Assembly: GCF_000247695.1 (NCBI RefSeq)
Contig: NW_004624784.1
Location: 15,604,969 to 15,668,968 of the forward strand
Direction of reading: 5' to 3'
DNA from: Heterocephalus glaber
Taxonomy: Eukaryota; Chordata; Mammalia; Rodentia; Bathyergidae
DNA: 64,000 nucleotides
Shown: in pieces, positions 49,881 through 59,921 of the stretch
Layout: each line of letters begins with the position of its first letter
Position numbering within the stretch: position 1 is the stretch's first letter
Translations under genes and position numbers: made by a program
Notes under the pieces: generated by a model
Databases searched by the model: none
Told to the model about the DNA's origin: nothing
What the model saw: only the letters and a program-made list of their open reading frames with translations

Positions 49881-50028
49881 TAGAGGAATTTGGCAAAATC
49901 TAAAAAAAAAGGGATAGCAGTAAAATCATGCATCATAAAATATTGATATATTTGAAAAGGTATAATACATTTCAGAATTCAATGTAAATATTAGGATTGC
50001 TACCAGTACTCAGGCCTCCAGATTCCAA

Positions 50029-50099
50029 GTCCAGGGATCAAACTCAGGACCTTGCACTTGCAAAGCAAGCGTGGTGCCACTGAGCTAAATCCCCGGCCC
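50029..50099 (-). mobile_element. ID SINE, antisense, 3' tail missing
   Basis: GTCCAGGGATCAAACTCAGG to CTAAATCCCCGGCCC, with no T-tract where the tail should be. Confidence 0.88.
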
Positions 50100-51058
50100 A
50101 CCAGGGCCCTTTATAAGAGGTTTCTTACCTATTTATTTTACTAAGGAGCAAGTATGTCCTGACTTTTTGAGACTGAAGTCTAAAAAGGTCAACATCTGCA
50201 GACGTGTGCATTAATGAATGACACTTAGGGACCCTAAAGTGCTTAATGACCCCAAATTGCTTCTGTGTGCTGGGTGACTGAGGTGACCTGCTTTGGTAGT
50301 TTGATGGCCTCCTGCTGTGAGAGGAAAAGGTCTTGGCTTGGCCTCCCAAGAAGGGAGACACCTGTCATGGCCACTGACCAAGCAGAGCCCTTCACGGGCA
50401 ATTTTCCTGGATTGGGAAGAAGGAGAGGTCCCCAGGCTGTATTTCAAGGAGGTGCGCTCCATTCTGCCCAAGGCAGTTCCCAGACTCTCCGCCATTCCTT
50501 CCATGTGTACAGTGTTCTGGTCACCAGGACCTCTGACCAGTATCCCCATGCCCTTCAGAGCCTTATGGCACCATCTGCTTGCTTCAACATTTTGCAGATT
50601 CCAATGGGCTTTTGTGCCCCTTCCAGCTGCTTTCCTGCCAGAAGCATTGAAATCCTTAGCCCCTACAGCATTCTCCTTCTTGTTCTTGGTAGCTGCCCCC
50701 ACTTCCCTTCCACTCCTCTCCCCTCTGGGTTCTTCAGCCCTGCCAGGCAGATCCCAGCTAGATTACCTTGACCTTCCTTAGCCTTTTCGCCTCTCCAGGC
50801 AAGCATGCAAGCAGAAAGACTGGTTTGGGGATTGTTTATACTTCTGTTTATCCCTGTGCCTGGTCTGGTTCCCCTCCACCTGTGTGTGGCAATGACTGGC
50901 TATGCCTATGGGGGCCTCTCCATAGGGCTTGAGGTGGGTTGTGGGACCTGATTTGGTAGTGGAGGGTGGGGACAGTTCTCATGGTTCCAATGGCAAGCTT
51001 GTCTTTCCCGTGGCCTAGATTTTATTTGTTTTTTCCTTTGCCCTCCCCTTTCACCCAG

Positions 51059-51141
51059 GTCTGCAGCCGAATCTCCTCCCCTTTCCACAGCAACAAAGCA
51101 GCCTTCTCCTCCCACAGACAGGGCCTGGCCTGGCATCCCAG
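51059..51141 (+). CDS. POU2F3: POU2F3 coding exon 6
   Basis: This 83-nt exon completes the split glycine and encodes LQPNLLPFPQQQSSLLLPQ followed by TGPGLASQ. It is bounded by a long pyrimidine tract ending CACCCAG|GT and the donor CAG|GTAAAT. It is a Gln/Leu/Pro-rich activation segment. It ends in phase 0 and joins the exon that opens the POU-specific domain. The surrounding 50.2-51.2 kb is relatively GC-rich and nearly free of repeats. Confidence 0.96.
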
Positions 51142-51352
51142 GTAAATACTCACATTCCTCAGGTTTCTCTGGAAATGTCTCAGCTCTGACAGAGTGCAAC
51201 TCACTGGGGTTTTCCCACCCCTTTAGCAGGGCACTTATCCTTCTGGGAAGAGAGATCAACCAGAAACTGTCTCATGGCACAGAGGAAATCCAAACTACAG
51301 CCAGGAGAGAGAGTTTATCCAATATCATTAGCGGGCCATGAATGAGAACCAA

Positions 51353-51545
51353 AGCCAGGCATTGTGGTACACACTGATAATCCCAGCATTCCCAAAGGGT
51401 AAGGCAGAAGGATTACAAGTTTGAGACTAGCTTGGACAATTCAGTGACTTAGTGAGACCCTGTCTCAGAATAAAAAATAAAAGGGCTGGAGATGTAGCTC
51501 AGAGGGAAGGCCTTGAGTTCAATCCCCAAAACTGCCCCCAAAAAG
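51353..51545 (+). mobile_element. B1/ID dimeric SINE, short right arm
   Basis: GGCATTGTGGTACACACTGA. The right arm jumps from TAGCTCAGAGGG to AAGGCCTTGAGTTCAATCCC. Confidence 0.87.
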
Positions 51546-51566
51546 ATTAAGATGACTTCTAAAAAG

Positions 51567-51765
51567 CAAAGTGTGGTGATGCACACCTGTAATCCCAGCC
51601 TTCTGTGAAGCTGAGGCAGGTGGGTCACAAATTTGAGCCAAACCTGGGCTACTTAGTGAGACCTTGCTTCATAATACAAAAAAAAAATTTTTTTTTAATG
51701 GGCTGGGGATGTAGCTCAGTGCAAAGGCCCTGGGTTCAATCTCCAGTACCACACCAAAAATATAT
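51567..51765 (+). mobile_element. B1/ID dimeric SINE, short right arm
   Basis: GTGTGGTGATGCACACCTGT to GGTTCAATCTCCAGTACC. The right arm reads TAGCTCAGTGCAAAGGCCC, lacking the GGTAGAGNNCTTGCCTAGC block. Confidence 0.9.
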
Positions 51766-51767
51766 TT

Positions 51768-51770
<3 letters not shown>

Positions 51771-51805
<35 letters not shown>
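51771..51805. repeat. (TA)n microsatellite
   Basis: About 16 TA units directly after the SINE tail at 51765. Confidence 0.95.
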
Positions 51806-51806
<1 letters not shown>

Positions 51807-52312
51807 CAATATCAGAGATTCCAACTCCCAGGCCAGCCTGCAGCAGCTCCACCCCAAAGAACTAAGGCTCATCCAACTCACCAGGATGGATGGTGACCAC
51901 TTTGTCTCCCACAGCAGGGCCCCTATTCCAAACCGTCCAACAGTGGGCATGTGTCTGAGGCAGGCTGACTGAGGGCCAGGAGAAGAACCATTTGAAGAGC
52001 TTCCATGGTTCCACATTACCACCTATTTGCCAATTTTTAAAGACAAGGACCCCTCTTACCCTGGCCAACTGCAGCCTCATGCCAGGGTACTGCAGCTTGC
52101 CTACAACAGCATAAGCTGCATTTTGGCTGCCACTCCTCTTTTTGTCTGGTGCCCTCGTGAAGTTAATAACCCTCATAGCTTCTTGACTTGGCCCTCAATG
52201 GAAATGACTGCAGAGACCAGTAATGTACTTCTGTGCTAAGATTCCTTGGGCTCAGTAAAGGCCCTGGTTTTCAAGGGGCATAGAGTCCACTGAAGACGAC
52301 TGAAAAGGGGAC

Positions 52313-52326
52313 GCGCCACCTAGTGG
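52313..52326 (-). promoter_or_regulatory. CTCF-type core motif
   Basis: The reverse complement reads CCACTAGGTGGCGC, which fits the published CTCF core CCASYAGRKGGC at every position and continues with the preferred GC. It lies in unique sequence 1.2 kb after exon 6. Occupancy cannot be judged from sequence. Confidence 0.6.
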
Positions 52327-52515
52327 TGTAAAGAACCAGGGCTACCTGAGTCAAGTTGCACTTCTGTACACTCACCCCAGAATCTGATAGTGGGAGACCC
52401 AATCTGGAAGAGGTCCTACAGAATATTCTGGATCAACTCTCACATCTTCTAATATCTGAGCATAAAGAGACTGGTAAGAAGACAGACCATTTAGAAGATT
52501 ATTAGGATCATCCTA

Positions 52516-52636
52516 GCAGGACACAGTGGCACACACCTGTAGTCTCAGCTGCTCAGGAGATTTGAGGGAAGGGGATCCCTTGAGCCCAGGAGTTCAGAGC
52601 CAGCCTGGAACAGCCTTGGGACACTGTCTCAAAAAA
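52516..52636 (+). mobile_element. B1 SINE, diverged
   Basis: GCACACACCTGTAGTCTCAG, GAGCCCAGGAGTTCAGAGCC, then ACTGTCTC. It ends where the next ID's target site begins. Confidence 0.8.
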
Positions 52637-52647
52637 TCCTAGGGAGA

Positions 52648-52734
52648 GGGGCCAGGTATTTAGTTCAGTAGTTTTGCCACCTGCTGTACAAGTGCAAGGA
52701 CCTGAGTTCGATCCCTGGTACCAAAAAAAAAAAA
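52648..52734 (+). mobile_element. ID SINE with 14-bp target duplication
   Basis: GGGGCCAGGTATTTAGTTCA to GATCCCTGGTACC. AAAATCCTAGGGAG is exact at 52633-52646 and 52735-52748. Confidence 0.95.
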
Positions 52735-54001
52735 AAAATCCTAGGGAGGGATATAAAGAGGCTGGCTTAGAGTCAGGTCAATAAGAGTGGAGGGAATGAA
52801 CAAGATGATGTTTTGAGAAGTTTAATCAATAGAATTTGGCAATGATCAGGTATGAAGAATAGAGGGAAAAAGTCTTGCAGATAACTTAGTATTTGACAAA
52901 TGAAAGAACAAATGAATTAATAGAAAGGAAGATTCAAAGAAGACTGAGACTTAGTCCTAATGGTCTGGTCTATGCCACCACCTCCCCACACACCCTCTCC
53001 CTGTAAATCAGGACCCACTCTGTGATAGTTTCAAACCATTCTGTTCTAATAGACTCTTCAGGGGGGAAAGTGCTTATCTCTGGTTCTTTCACTCTCTTCA
53101 TCATGAGATGCCTACCTGAATGGTAAACTTGAATATTTTCATGGGAGAAGGAGCTAACTCAGTTTAGGAAAAGAGAAAACTGGGGAGGAGAAGATGTATT
53201 TAGCCCAAGTTATCTACATGGGCAGTAGCCTCTGAGACGGACACAGTGCCTGAAGCCCTAGGCCTGGATCATACTCCATCTTTGTGGAATAATAAATGTT
53301 TTAAGCCTGGATCTATTCCGGGCACCAAATAGGCACAGTTCTTGCTTTAAGGACACATTTTCCTAGGAGAATAGGCTAAAGAATATGTCCTGACAATCAC
53401 AGATGAGATTAAGGTGCATTTAGATAGCAGTGATTAAAATGCCTTTGATTAAAATCAACCGTCACAAAAAAAACCCGATGGTATAAAAAGTAAAATGGCA
53501 CTCACAGGAGTTTGAGATTGTATGAAAGTTCTGTGAATATCATGAGTTCTCCATTGTTCTCTGTTGTCTTCAGTTGGTACATGTCAATATCTCAGTTACT
53601 TTGCTTTGTGGAAAAGAAAAGGCAAGGCAAACAAACCTTTTCCTTGTCCCATTCTGAGATTTGTTTGTGGAATCTCTGTAAACAATGCTGCTCACTCCTT
53701 TTATGGTGGGAAAACTGAAAGGAGGAAGTAACCTGCTCAGAGTCAAATAGTGAGTCACAGACTAACACCCAGAAAGGCTACCTCCTTACCCGATACTCCT
53801 TCTGTTTCAACCCAGTGTCCCAGATATTTACTATATCTTCACAGAAACTCTAATTTCTACCTCCACACCATTTCAAAAATAGGACTAAATGTACCCAAAG
53901 ATTTGCCATCCTCTAAGTGGACTATTAGTGACAAACACCAAAGAATGCTGCTTAGTTTGTTGAATCATTGTGGATCTGCTTGGTATGTGTTCCCTTATCA
54001 G

Positions 54002-54184
54002 GCAGTTGGACGTCCTGGGCTGCCAGGATCCTCTTTAGAACCTCACCTAGAAGCATCACAGCACCTCCCAGCACCCAAGCATCTACCTAGTTCTGGAGGG
54101 ACTGATGAGCCCAGTGACTTGGAGGAGCTGGAGAAGTTTGCCAAGACCTTCAAGCAGAGACGTATCAAGCTGGGCTTCACACAG
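54002..54184 (+). CDS. POU2F3: POU2F3 coding exon 7, start of POU-specific domain
   Basis: This 183-nt exon (61 codons, phase 0 at both ends) encodes a linker, [20 protein letters not shown] and on to SSGGT, then the start of the POU-specific domain: [20 protein letters not shown] and IKLGFTQ. The domain's first helix and the start of its second are visible. The acceptor is CTTATCAG|GCA. The donor is CAG|GTTTGG, the weakest 5' splice site of the set because it lacks the A at +3, A at +4 and G at +5 that the consensus prefers. The next intron is short (370 nt), which may help pairing of the splice sites. Confidence 0.97.
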
Positions 54185-54554
54185 GTTTGGTTTAGGGAGA
54201 GGATAATGAAAGAAATTGAGTGCGTGTGTAAGAGCAGCCCAAGGCTCAACGTGTTTGAAGGCCCATCATGTCCCTGAGTTCCCCGAAAACAGGGCACAGC
54301 TGCCAGTAGAAGGGAAACTGAGGACATGGCTGGTGGAGGGGAGAGGAATGAAAGCCAGGCAAGGCACAGCCTACTCAGAGTCTAGGAAGAGAAATAAACC
54401 AATTCTCCATCCTAGAGGGAAAAGACTTGGAAAGGAGCTAAAGTGGGTACCTCAGGTTCTAGTTGGATGTATGCTATGAACCAGAGTGGTGGTAGATGTG
54501 GGCAAAGAGGACAAGCCTGCCTCTCATTATCCTCAATCTCCATCTCTTGCACAG
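54185..54554 (+). other. POU2F3: POU2F3 intron 7 (370 nt)
   Basis: A short intron splitting the POU-specific domain. No repeat is visible. It has the weak donor GTTTGG and a good acceptor, TCTCTTGCACAG. Confidence 0.95.
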
Positions 54555-54696
54555 GGAGATGTAGGGTTGGCAATGGGAAAGCTGTATGGCAATGACTTCA
54601 GCCAGACCACCATCTCACGGTTCGAGGCCCTCAACCTGAGCTTTAAGAACATGTGCAAGCTCAAGCCACTGCTGGAGAAGTGGCTGAATGACGCAG
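54555..54696 (+). CDS. POU2F3: POU2F3 coding exon 8, rest of POU-specific domain
   Basis: This 142-nt exon encodes [40 protein letters not shown] and EKWLNDA, then one base of a split glutamate codon. SQTTISRFE is the DNA-recognition helix of the POU-specific domain, the helix-turn-helix module that reads the ATGC half of the octamer. The key Gln, Thr and Arg residues are intact. The acceptor is TTGCACAG|GGA and the donor is GCAG|GTAGAC. It lies only 370 nt after exon 7, the tightest spacing in the gene segment. Confidence 0.98.
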
Positions 54697-56352
54697 GTAG
54701 ACCTCTGGGGAATCAGCAGGAATGGGCCCAAGGATTCTGTAGGGATTGTTCTAATGATTTGTCTGTATTTGGGCTTTAGAGGGTCATGACATAGCACCCA
54801 TTTCTTCTCCTAAGCTTAGAAAGAATTGAGAAATAAAACATGGAATATAGGCAAGTAGACCTGAAAATATCATGGTTATTACTTAGAAAGAAAGTCCTTT
54901 GGAGGACATGGTTTTAGATCTGTGACCCTGAAGACTTTTTCCCATTCCATTCCATTCTCCACCCCAGACCTCCTTAGTCTAGACAACTCCCTAGAGACAA
55001 AGCTTGGATCTGCAGAGCACATACATGTACAAGATTGCTATCTGGAGTAGGCCTAGGACAAGGAGATAGGGCAGTGGGCCCTGGATGGACAGTCACAAGC
55101 ACAGCACAGGGTCTTTACCTGCCTAGTTCTGGAGCAGGTTTCCGTGCCCAGCCAGTGACTGTGGTCTAGATGAACTGGGAAAGTCTTACACCAGGAGTGG
55201 GGTTTGCAGGAGGATTCAGTCAGGATCCAGTCTTTCCAGGGGATCAAGGGTATATATAAACTATGGTGTTTGGAATGTTGACTGAAAGAGTTTGGCATCA
55301 GAGATGGGCGTAAGCAGGGTTTCTCAGTCTGCATTATGGAAATTTAGGGCCAGATAAATCTTTGGGAGGAGGGTGGCCATTGAAAGATAGTTACCAGCAT
55401 CCCTGGTCTCTACCTACTATTTACCAGTAACACTGGCTCCCAAGTTGAGACTTCCCAACATGTCTCCAGACATTGCCAAGTGTCCCCAGGAGGAATGGTG
55501 ATGGTGAAGAGCGTGGCTCCTGCTTGAGAGCCCTTGGACTAGGTGGAGAGAGAAGGAAACAGAATCCAGGCCTGGGTTCTGTTTGGTGGATATGTGTGGA
55601 TTACTGGTTACTGTGGAACGGGCAGCAAGGGAAGGATGGCAGCTAGCAGTGTGACCCTCGTGGAAGTCCCTCCATGCAAAAGCATGTGAAACAACAAAGA
55701 CGTTCCTCCGCCTCCCTCAACAGGCTGTCCCTGAGACAATATTGATCGAACTACTAAAGTAAAAGAAATGATCAGAGGGTCCTAAGATCTTTGGGAAAGG
55801 GCCTTGCAGATCTTTTCTATTGGGATCACCCCCCACCCACCCAAACACCTGACCCCTTCCAAAGGCACATGCCTCCTGTCCACCCTACACCTTAGCTCCA
55901 ACACTTGCACTGATGAACAAAGGGCTTCAGCATCAACATTCTGCCACCAAGCGCCAGTGCTTTTGGCTCAGAAGGCTATTTTCCACTCTACTCGGTATTC
56001 ACATCCAGGCATATCTATACAAGACAGACTGGTGAGTGTTACTTGTAGGAGCCCTGCCTGTGCCCACTCACACCCACACATGCCGCCGATGCCTGGGCCT
56101 CCCTGAACCATGACCACAAACACTGGAGACTCTGCGGTGGGAGGCATGGAGGACCTTTGCCCTGAGCAACGAGGAGAAGCAGGAGTCTCGGTCTGTTTGG
56201 GGTCCCCTGCTGGGGGAGGGGGCTGGTCCTGAAAATTCCACCATAGAACCCACCGGGAAGGGCTGTTGGACCTCGAGTCTGTTATAGCAGGGCCTAACCC
56301 AGCCACCCGTCTCCCTCCTCTGAGCTCCTTTTGCTCTTTCAACCCCCTCCAG
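54697..56352 (+). other. POU2F3: POU2F3 intron 8
   Basis: This 1.66-kb intron falls between the POU-specific domain and the linker exon. I see no SINE or LINE in it, which makes it the largest repeat-free intron in the segment. Confidence 0.9.
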
Positions 56353-56489
56353 AGTCGTCTCCATCAGACCCTTCCGTGAGTGCACCTAGCTCTTACCCTA
56401 CCCTCAATGAAGTGTTTGGCAGGAAGAGAAAGAAACGGACCAGCATTGAGACCAATATCCGCCTGACTCTGGAGAAGAGATTTCAAGAT
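56353..56489 (+). CDS. POU2F3: POU2F3 coding exon 9, linker and first half of homeodomain
   Basis: This 137-nt exon completes the split Glu and encodes the flexible inter-domain linker [20 protein letters not shown]. It then gives the basic N-terminal arm of the homeodomain ([10 protein letters not shown]) and helix 1 ([15 protein letters not shown]). The RKRKKR stretch contacts the minor groove and likely serves as nuclear localisation signal. The acceptor is CCCTCCAG|AG and the donor is GAT|GTGAGC. The donor cuts the homeodomain between helices 1 and 2. The Ser/Pro-rich linker is where orthologues vary most. The frame is intact. Confidence 0.97.
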
Positions 56490-56850
56490 GTGAGCAGGTT
56501 CCTTGGGTGGAAGTGGGTAGGCCAGCTTGGCAAGCAGGCACCATACAGCTAAGAGACCAGGCACCTGCTGGAAAATGGTCAGAGGCCAAGTCACCCTCCC
56601 TCTCCTGGTGGATTTGAGAGGGAGGCTGCCTTTCATCTAGGGTTCCAGAAGCTTCCCCTCATTGAGCTTGGATGTTTATTTGGGGCCTGTTGTCCCTCTC
56701 ACTAGGAGATTTAAAGACTGGAATATGGGGTTCCAGAAGACAGTGTATTTCTATATCCAGCTGAAGTAAAGGGAACAAATACAGGGCATTGTATATAAGT
56801 CCCTATCTTCTTTGAGGTAGATTTTGTGTATTCCAAATTTAAAATGTAAT

Positions 56851-57047
56851 TAGCCCATTGTGGTGGTATAATCCCCGTTACTCAGGAGTCTAGGGAAGGA
56901 GAATCCCAAGTTCTAGGCCAAGCTGAGTAACTTACAAAATCCTGTCTCAAAAACCAAAGCCAAAACCAAACAAACAAATAAAAGGTCTTGAGATATAGCT
57001 CAGTGCTCCCTAGGTTCAATCCCTCCATACTGAAAAAATAAATAAAA
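56851..57047 (+). mobile_element. B1/ID dimeric SINE, short right arm, old
   Basis: CCATTGTGGTGGTATAATCC, an (AAAC)n linker, then GAGATATAGCTCAGTGCTCC directly followed by CTAGGTTCAATCCC. Confidence 0.8.
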
Positions 57048-57824
57048 GTAATAAATGCTCATTCTAAACAACTTAGAAAATACAGGGAGGGAAATACCAA
57101 GAAAAAAAGCATTTCAAACCCATCTGAATGTTCTTTCTTCTATTCCTTTTTTTCTATGCACATTTAAATACTTGTGATCATATTCCATATGATTTTGAAC
57201 TTGTGGCAAAAGCATATTCTTGAGGCAGTGTGTAGAAACTGTGAGCCCCATGGGAGCTAGGGTAGAGAAGAGGGAAAAATAGATGAGAGCTGAAGAACTT
57301 CTAGTCAGAATCCCTCAGGTCCCAGCCTTCAGGGCCTACTTGGCACTGCATGTCTCCAGGGCCCGGGGCCTAGTCCAGCCTTGCTGGACTTGGCTCCCAG
57401 GGCTGCCACCCTTTCAGCTGATCCCCCATACATCTCCATAAGGACTTGATGGCTGTGTTCTTCTGGCAGGATGACAAAAGCTGACTTGTCCTTCTTTTTA
57501 GGTTTTTCAGTGCAGCATGGCTAAGAGAGGGTGCAGGAGTGTAGAGAAATGGGCTCAAACCACAGACTGGGTTGTGAGGGGTCCCAGCAAAGGTGTGGTG
57601 CTCTCACATTATGTACAATATTGCTATCCTGCAGATTTAACAAATCTGAGAGTTTTAGCTTCCGCGTTTTCTAGGAAGAGATGACAAGGGAAAAGGATAT
57701 GGGAGCATGTATTTCTGGGATTTTTTTTCCTGCCCCTCGTAACTCATCCATGGACACTCTCTTCCTAACTGCTGCTGAGGGAAGGAGTGTAAGGAGAGAT
57801 GCACCTTTATGGTACCTCTACCCC

Positions 57825-57935
57825 GTGCCAGCCTTGTGCTCGGTAGTTTGCACACATTTTCTCAATTAATCCTCACCATAATCCTGCATGGTAGGCACTA
57901 TCATTCTCATTTTGTAGATGAGAGGTATATACCTG
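57825..57935 (-). mobile_element. MIR relic, antisense
   Basis: ACCATAATCCTGCATGGTAG, TTCTCATTTTGTAGATGAGA. Confidence 0.8.
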
Positions 57936-57948
57936 AAGGAATTAAAAT

Positions 57949-58170
57949 CAGCAGTGGCACACATCTGTAATTCTAGCTACTTGGGAGGCTAAGATAGGAA
58001 GACTGAAAGTTCAAGATCTGCCTGGGCAACTTAGTGTTATAATTATAAATATGAGTTATAAATATGAATATGAATATAAATATAAGAACTGGTTATATAG
58101 CTCAGTGGTAGAGCACTTGCTTAGCATATTGAGGCCCTGGGTTAAATCTCCAGTACCGTAGACAAAAAAG
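57949..58170 (+). mobile_element. B1/ID dimeric SINE with expanded linker
   Basis: GCAGTGGCACACATCTGTAA, then a linker expanded into ATAAATATGA units (58038-58086), then an ID arm GGTTATATAGCTCAGTGGTA to CAGTACC. Confidence 0.85.
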
Positions 58171-58409
58171 ACAGAATAAAAAATGAACCTTAAAAGCTCA
58201 ATAGCTTTTCTATACCCCAAAAATGAACCAACTGAAAAGAAATCAGGGAAACAATTCCATTCATAACAGCTTCAAAAAATACCTAGAAATTAACCTAAAC
58301 AATAGACGAAAGACTTCTACAGTAAAAATTAGAGACCACTGAAGAAAGAAATTGAAGTGGACATTAAAAAATGGAAAGATCTCACAAACTTATTATTAAA
58401 ATGGCCACG

Positions 58410-58509
58410 TGGGGCTGGGAATGTAGCTCAGTAGTGTCTTGCCTGCCTGGCAAGCTCAAGGTCCTGAGTTTGATCCCTGGTACCAAAATTAATTAATTAA
58501 TTAATTAAG
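58410..58509 (+). mobile_element. ID SINE in L1, with ATTA tail
   Basis: GGGGCTGGGAATGTAGCTCA to GATCCCTGGTACC, with an (ATTA)5 tail instead of poly(A). The duplicated site is TTAAAATGGCCAC / TTTTAATGGCTAC. Confidence 0.92.
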
Positions 58510-58577
58510 TTTTAATGGCTACATTACCACAAGTGGTCTACTGAGTCAATGCAGTCACTATCAAAATACCAATGACA

Positions 58578-58657
58578 GGCCGGGGATTTAGCTCAGTGGT
58601 TTCGCTGCCTGCTGCGCAAGTGCAAGGACCCGAGTTGATCCCTGGAACCAAAAAAAA
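58578..58657 (+). mobile_element. ID SINE in L1
   Basis: GGCCGGGGATTTAGCTCAGT with the CTGCTGCGCAAGTGCAAGGA middle. The B box reads GAGTTGATCC, missing one C. AAAATACCAATGAC is exact on both sides. Confidence 0.96.
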
Positions 58658-58911
58658 AAAATACCAATGACGTCATTCACAGAATAGGAAAATAATCCTA
58701 AAATTCATATAAAAACACAAAAGATTCAGAATAGTCAAAGCAATCTTAAGCAAAAAGAGCAAGGCTGGAGGAATCCATAACACCTGATTTCAAATTTTAC
58801 TACAAAGCCAGAATAACAAAACAGCATGGTAATGGCACAAAAGTAGACACAGACCAACAGGATATCATAGAGGACATAGAAACAAACACACACAACTACA
58901 GCCATCTTATT

Positions 58912-59079
58912 GTTGTTGTTGTTGTTGTTGTTTTAAAGAGAAAGGGTGTATTTTGCCTCGCAGTTGCAGTCTGTGGTTGCTTGGCCTTGGTGCTCTGGGT
59001 CTGAAGTGAGACAGAATGTCATGCAGGGGCCTGTGGCAGAGGAAACAGCTTGCTTTGTAGCAGCCAGGATCCATAAGAG
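58912..59079 (-). mobile_element. 168-bp retroposed segment in L1
   Basis: On the minus strand it runs from GGATCCTGGCTGCTACAAAG to a late CAAAATACACCCTTTCTC and a (CAA)n tail. It is flanked by CTACAGCCATCTTATT and CTACAGCCGTCTTATT (one mismatch in 16). The late part resembles the 3' end of MaLR-type LTR transcripts, but I cannot name the source firmly. Confidence 0.7.
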
Positions 59080-59831
59080 CTACAGCCGTCTTATTCTTGA
59101 CAACGAAGCCCAAAACATGTTGAAGATAGTCTTTTTAACAAATGGTGCTAGGAAAAATGAATATCTATATGTAGAAGTTTGAAACTAGAACCCTATCTTT
59201 CACACTGTACAAAAATCAAATTTACTGTAGATCAAAGACCTAGGTATAAGACCTACTATTTTAAAACTACTAGAAGGAAACATAGGAGAAACATCTGAAG
59301 CCACAAACAAAGCCAAAGACTTTCTGAATAGGACTTTAATAGCACAAGAAATAATAGCGAAAATCAACAAATAGGATTACCTCAAATTAAAAAGTTGCTG
59401 CACAGCAGTGGAAATAAGTAACAGAATGAAGAAAAAGCCTACAGAATGGGAGAAAATCTTTGCCAGTTACTATTCCAAAAGCATTAATGTTTAGAATATA
59501 TAAATAATTCCAAAAACTTACACCAAAAAAAAGCAAAAAGCCTAATCAATACTTGGGCAAATGAATTAAACAGACATTTCTCAAAAGAAGAACAAGTGGC
59601 CAGGAAGCATATGAAAAAATGTTCAATATATTTTGCCATTGGGAAAATGCAGATCAAAACTCCACTGAAAGTCCACTTTACCCTAGTCAGAATGGTCATC
59701 ACCAAAAAGAAAAATGAAAGTATTATCAAGGATGTGGGGAGAAAGGAATACTTCTATACTGCTGGCAGGAATGTAAATTAACACAGTGGCCATGGAAATC
59801 AGTATAGAAGTTTCTCAAAAAACTGAAAATA

Positions 59832-59921
59832 GGGCCAGGGATTTAGCTCAGTGGTTTCATTTCCTGCTGCGCAAGCACAAGGACCCGAGTTCGACGCCCG
59901 GTATCAAAAAAAACAAAAAAC
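59832..59921 (+). mobile_element. ID SINE in L1
   Basis: GGGCCAGGGATTTAGCTCAG to TTCGACGCCCGGTATC. The duplicated site AAACTGAAAATAG / AAACTAAAAATAG has one mismatch. Confidence 0.95.

Larger units (their letters stand above)
48559..51058 (+). other. POU2F3: POU2F3 intron 5
   Basis: This 2.5-kb intron carries an antisense ID with an expanded TA-rich tail, a 3' L1 fragment (49625-49880) and a second antisense ID (50029-50099). The stretch 50100-51050 is GC-richer and repeat-free. Several frames stay open over about 480 nt there on both strands, but none encodes a recognisable protein. Confidence 0.9.
51142..54001 (+). other. POU2F3: POU2F3 intron 6
   Basis: This 2.9-kb intron holds two adjacent B1/ID dimers (51353-51765), a (TA)n tract, a CTCF-type motif at 52313 and a B1 followed closely by a young ID (52516-52734). 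The rest, about 52750-53690 and 53770-54001, shows no repeat I recognise. Confidence 0.9.

Noticed and set aside
50211..50781. Overlapping open frames of 154-168 codons, two on + and one on -, just upstream of exon 6
   Set aside because: They overlap in three frames and none resembles a known protein. No retained domain, splice structure or repeat-derived protein is visible. The GC-richer composition alone can explain few stops.
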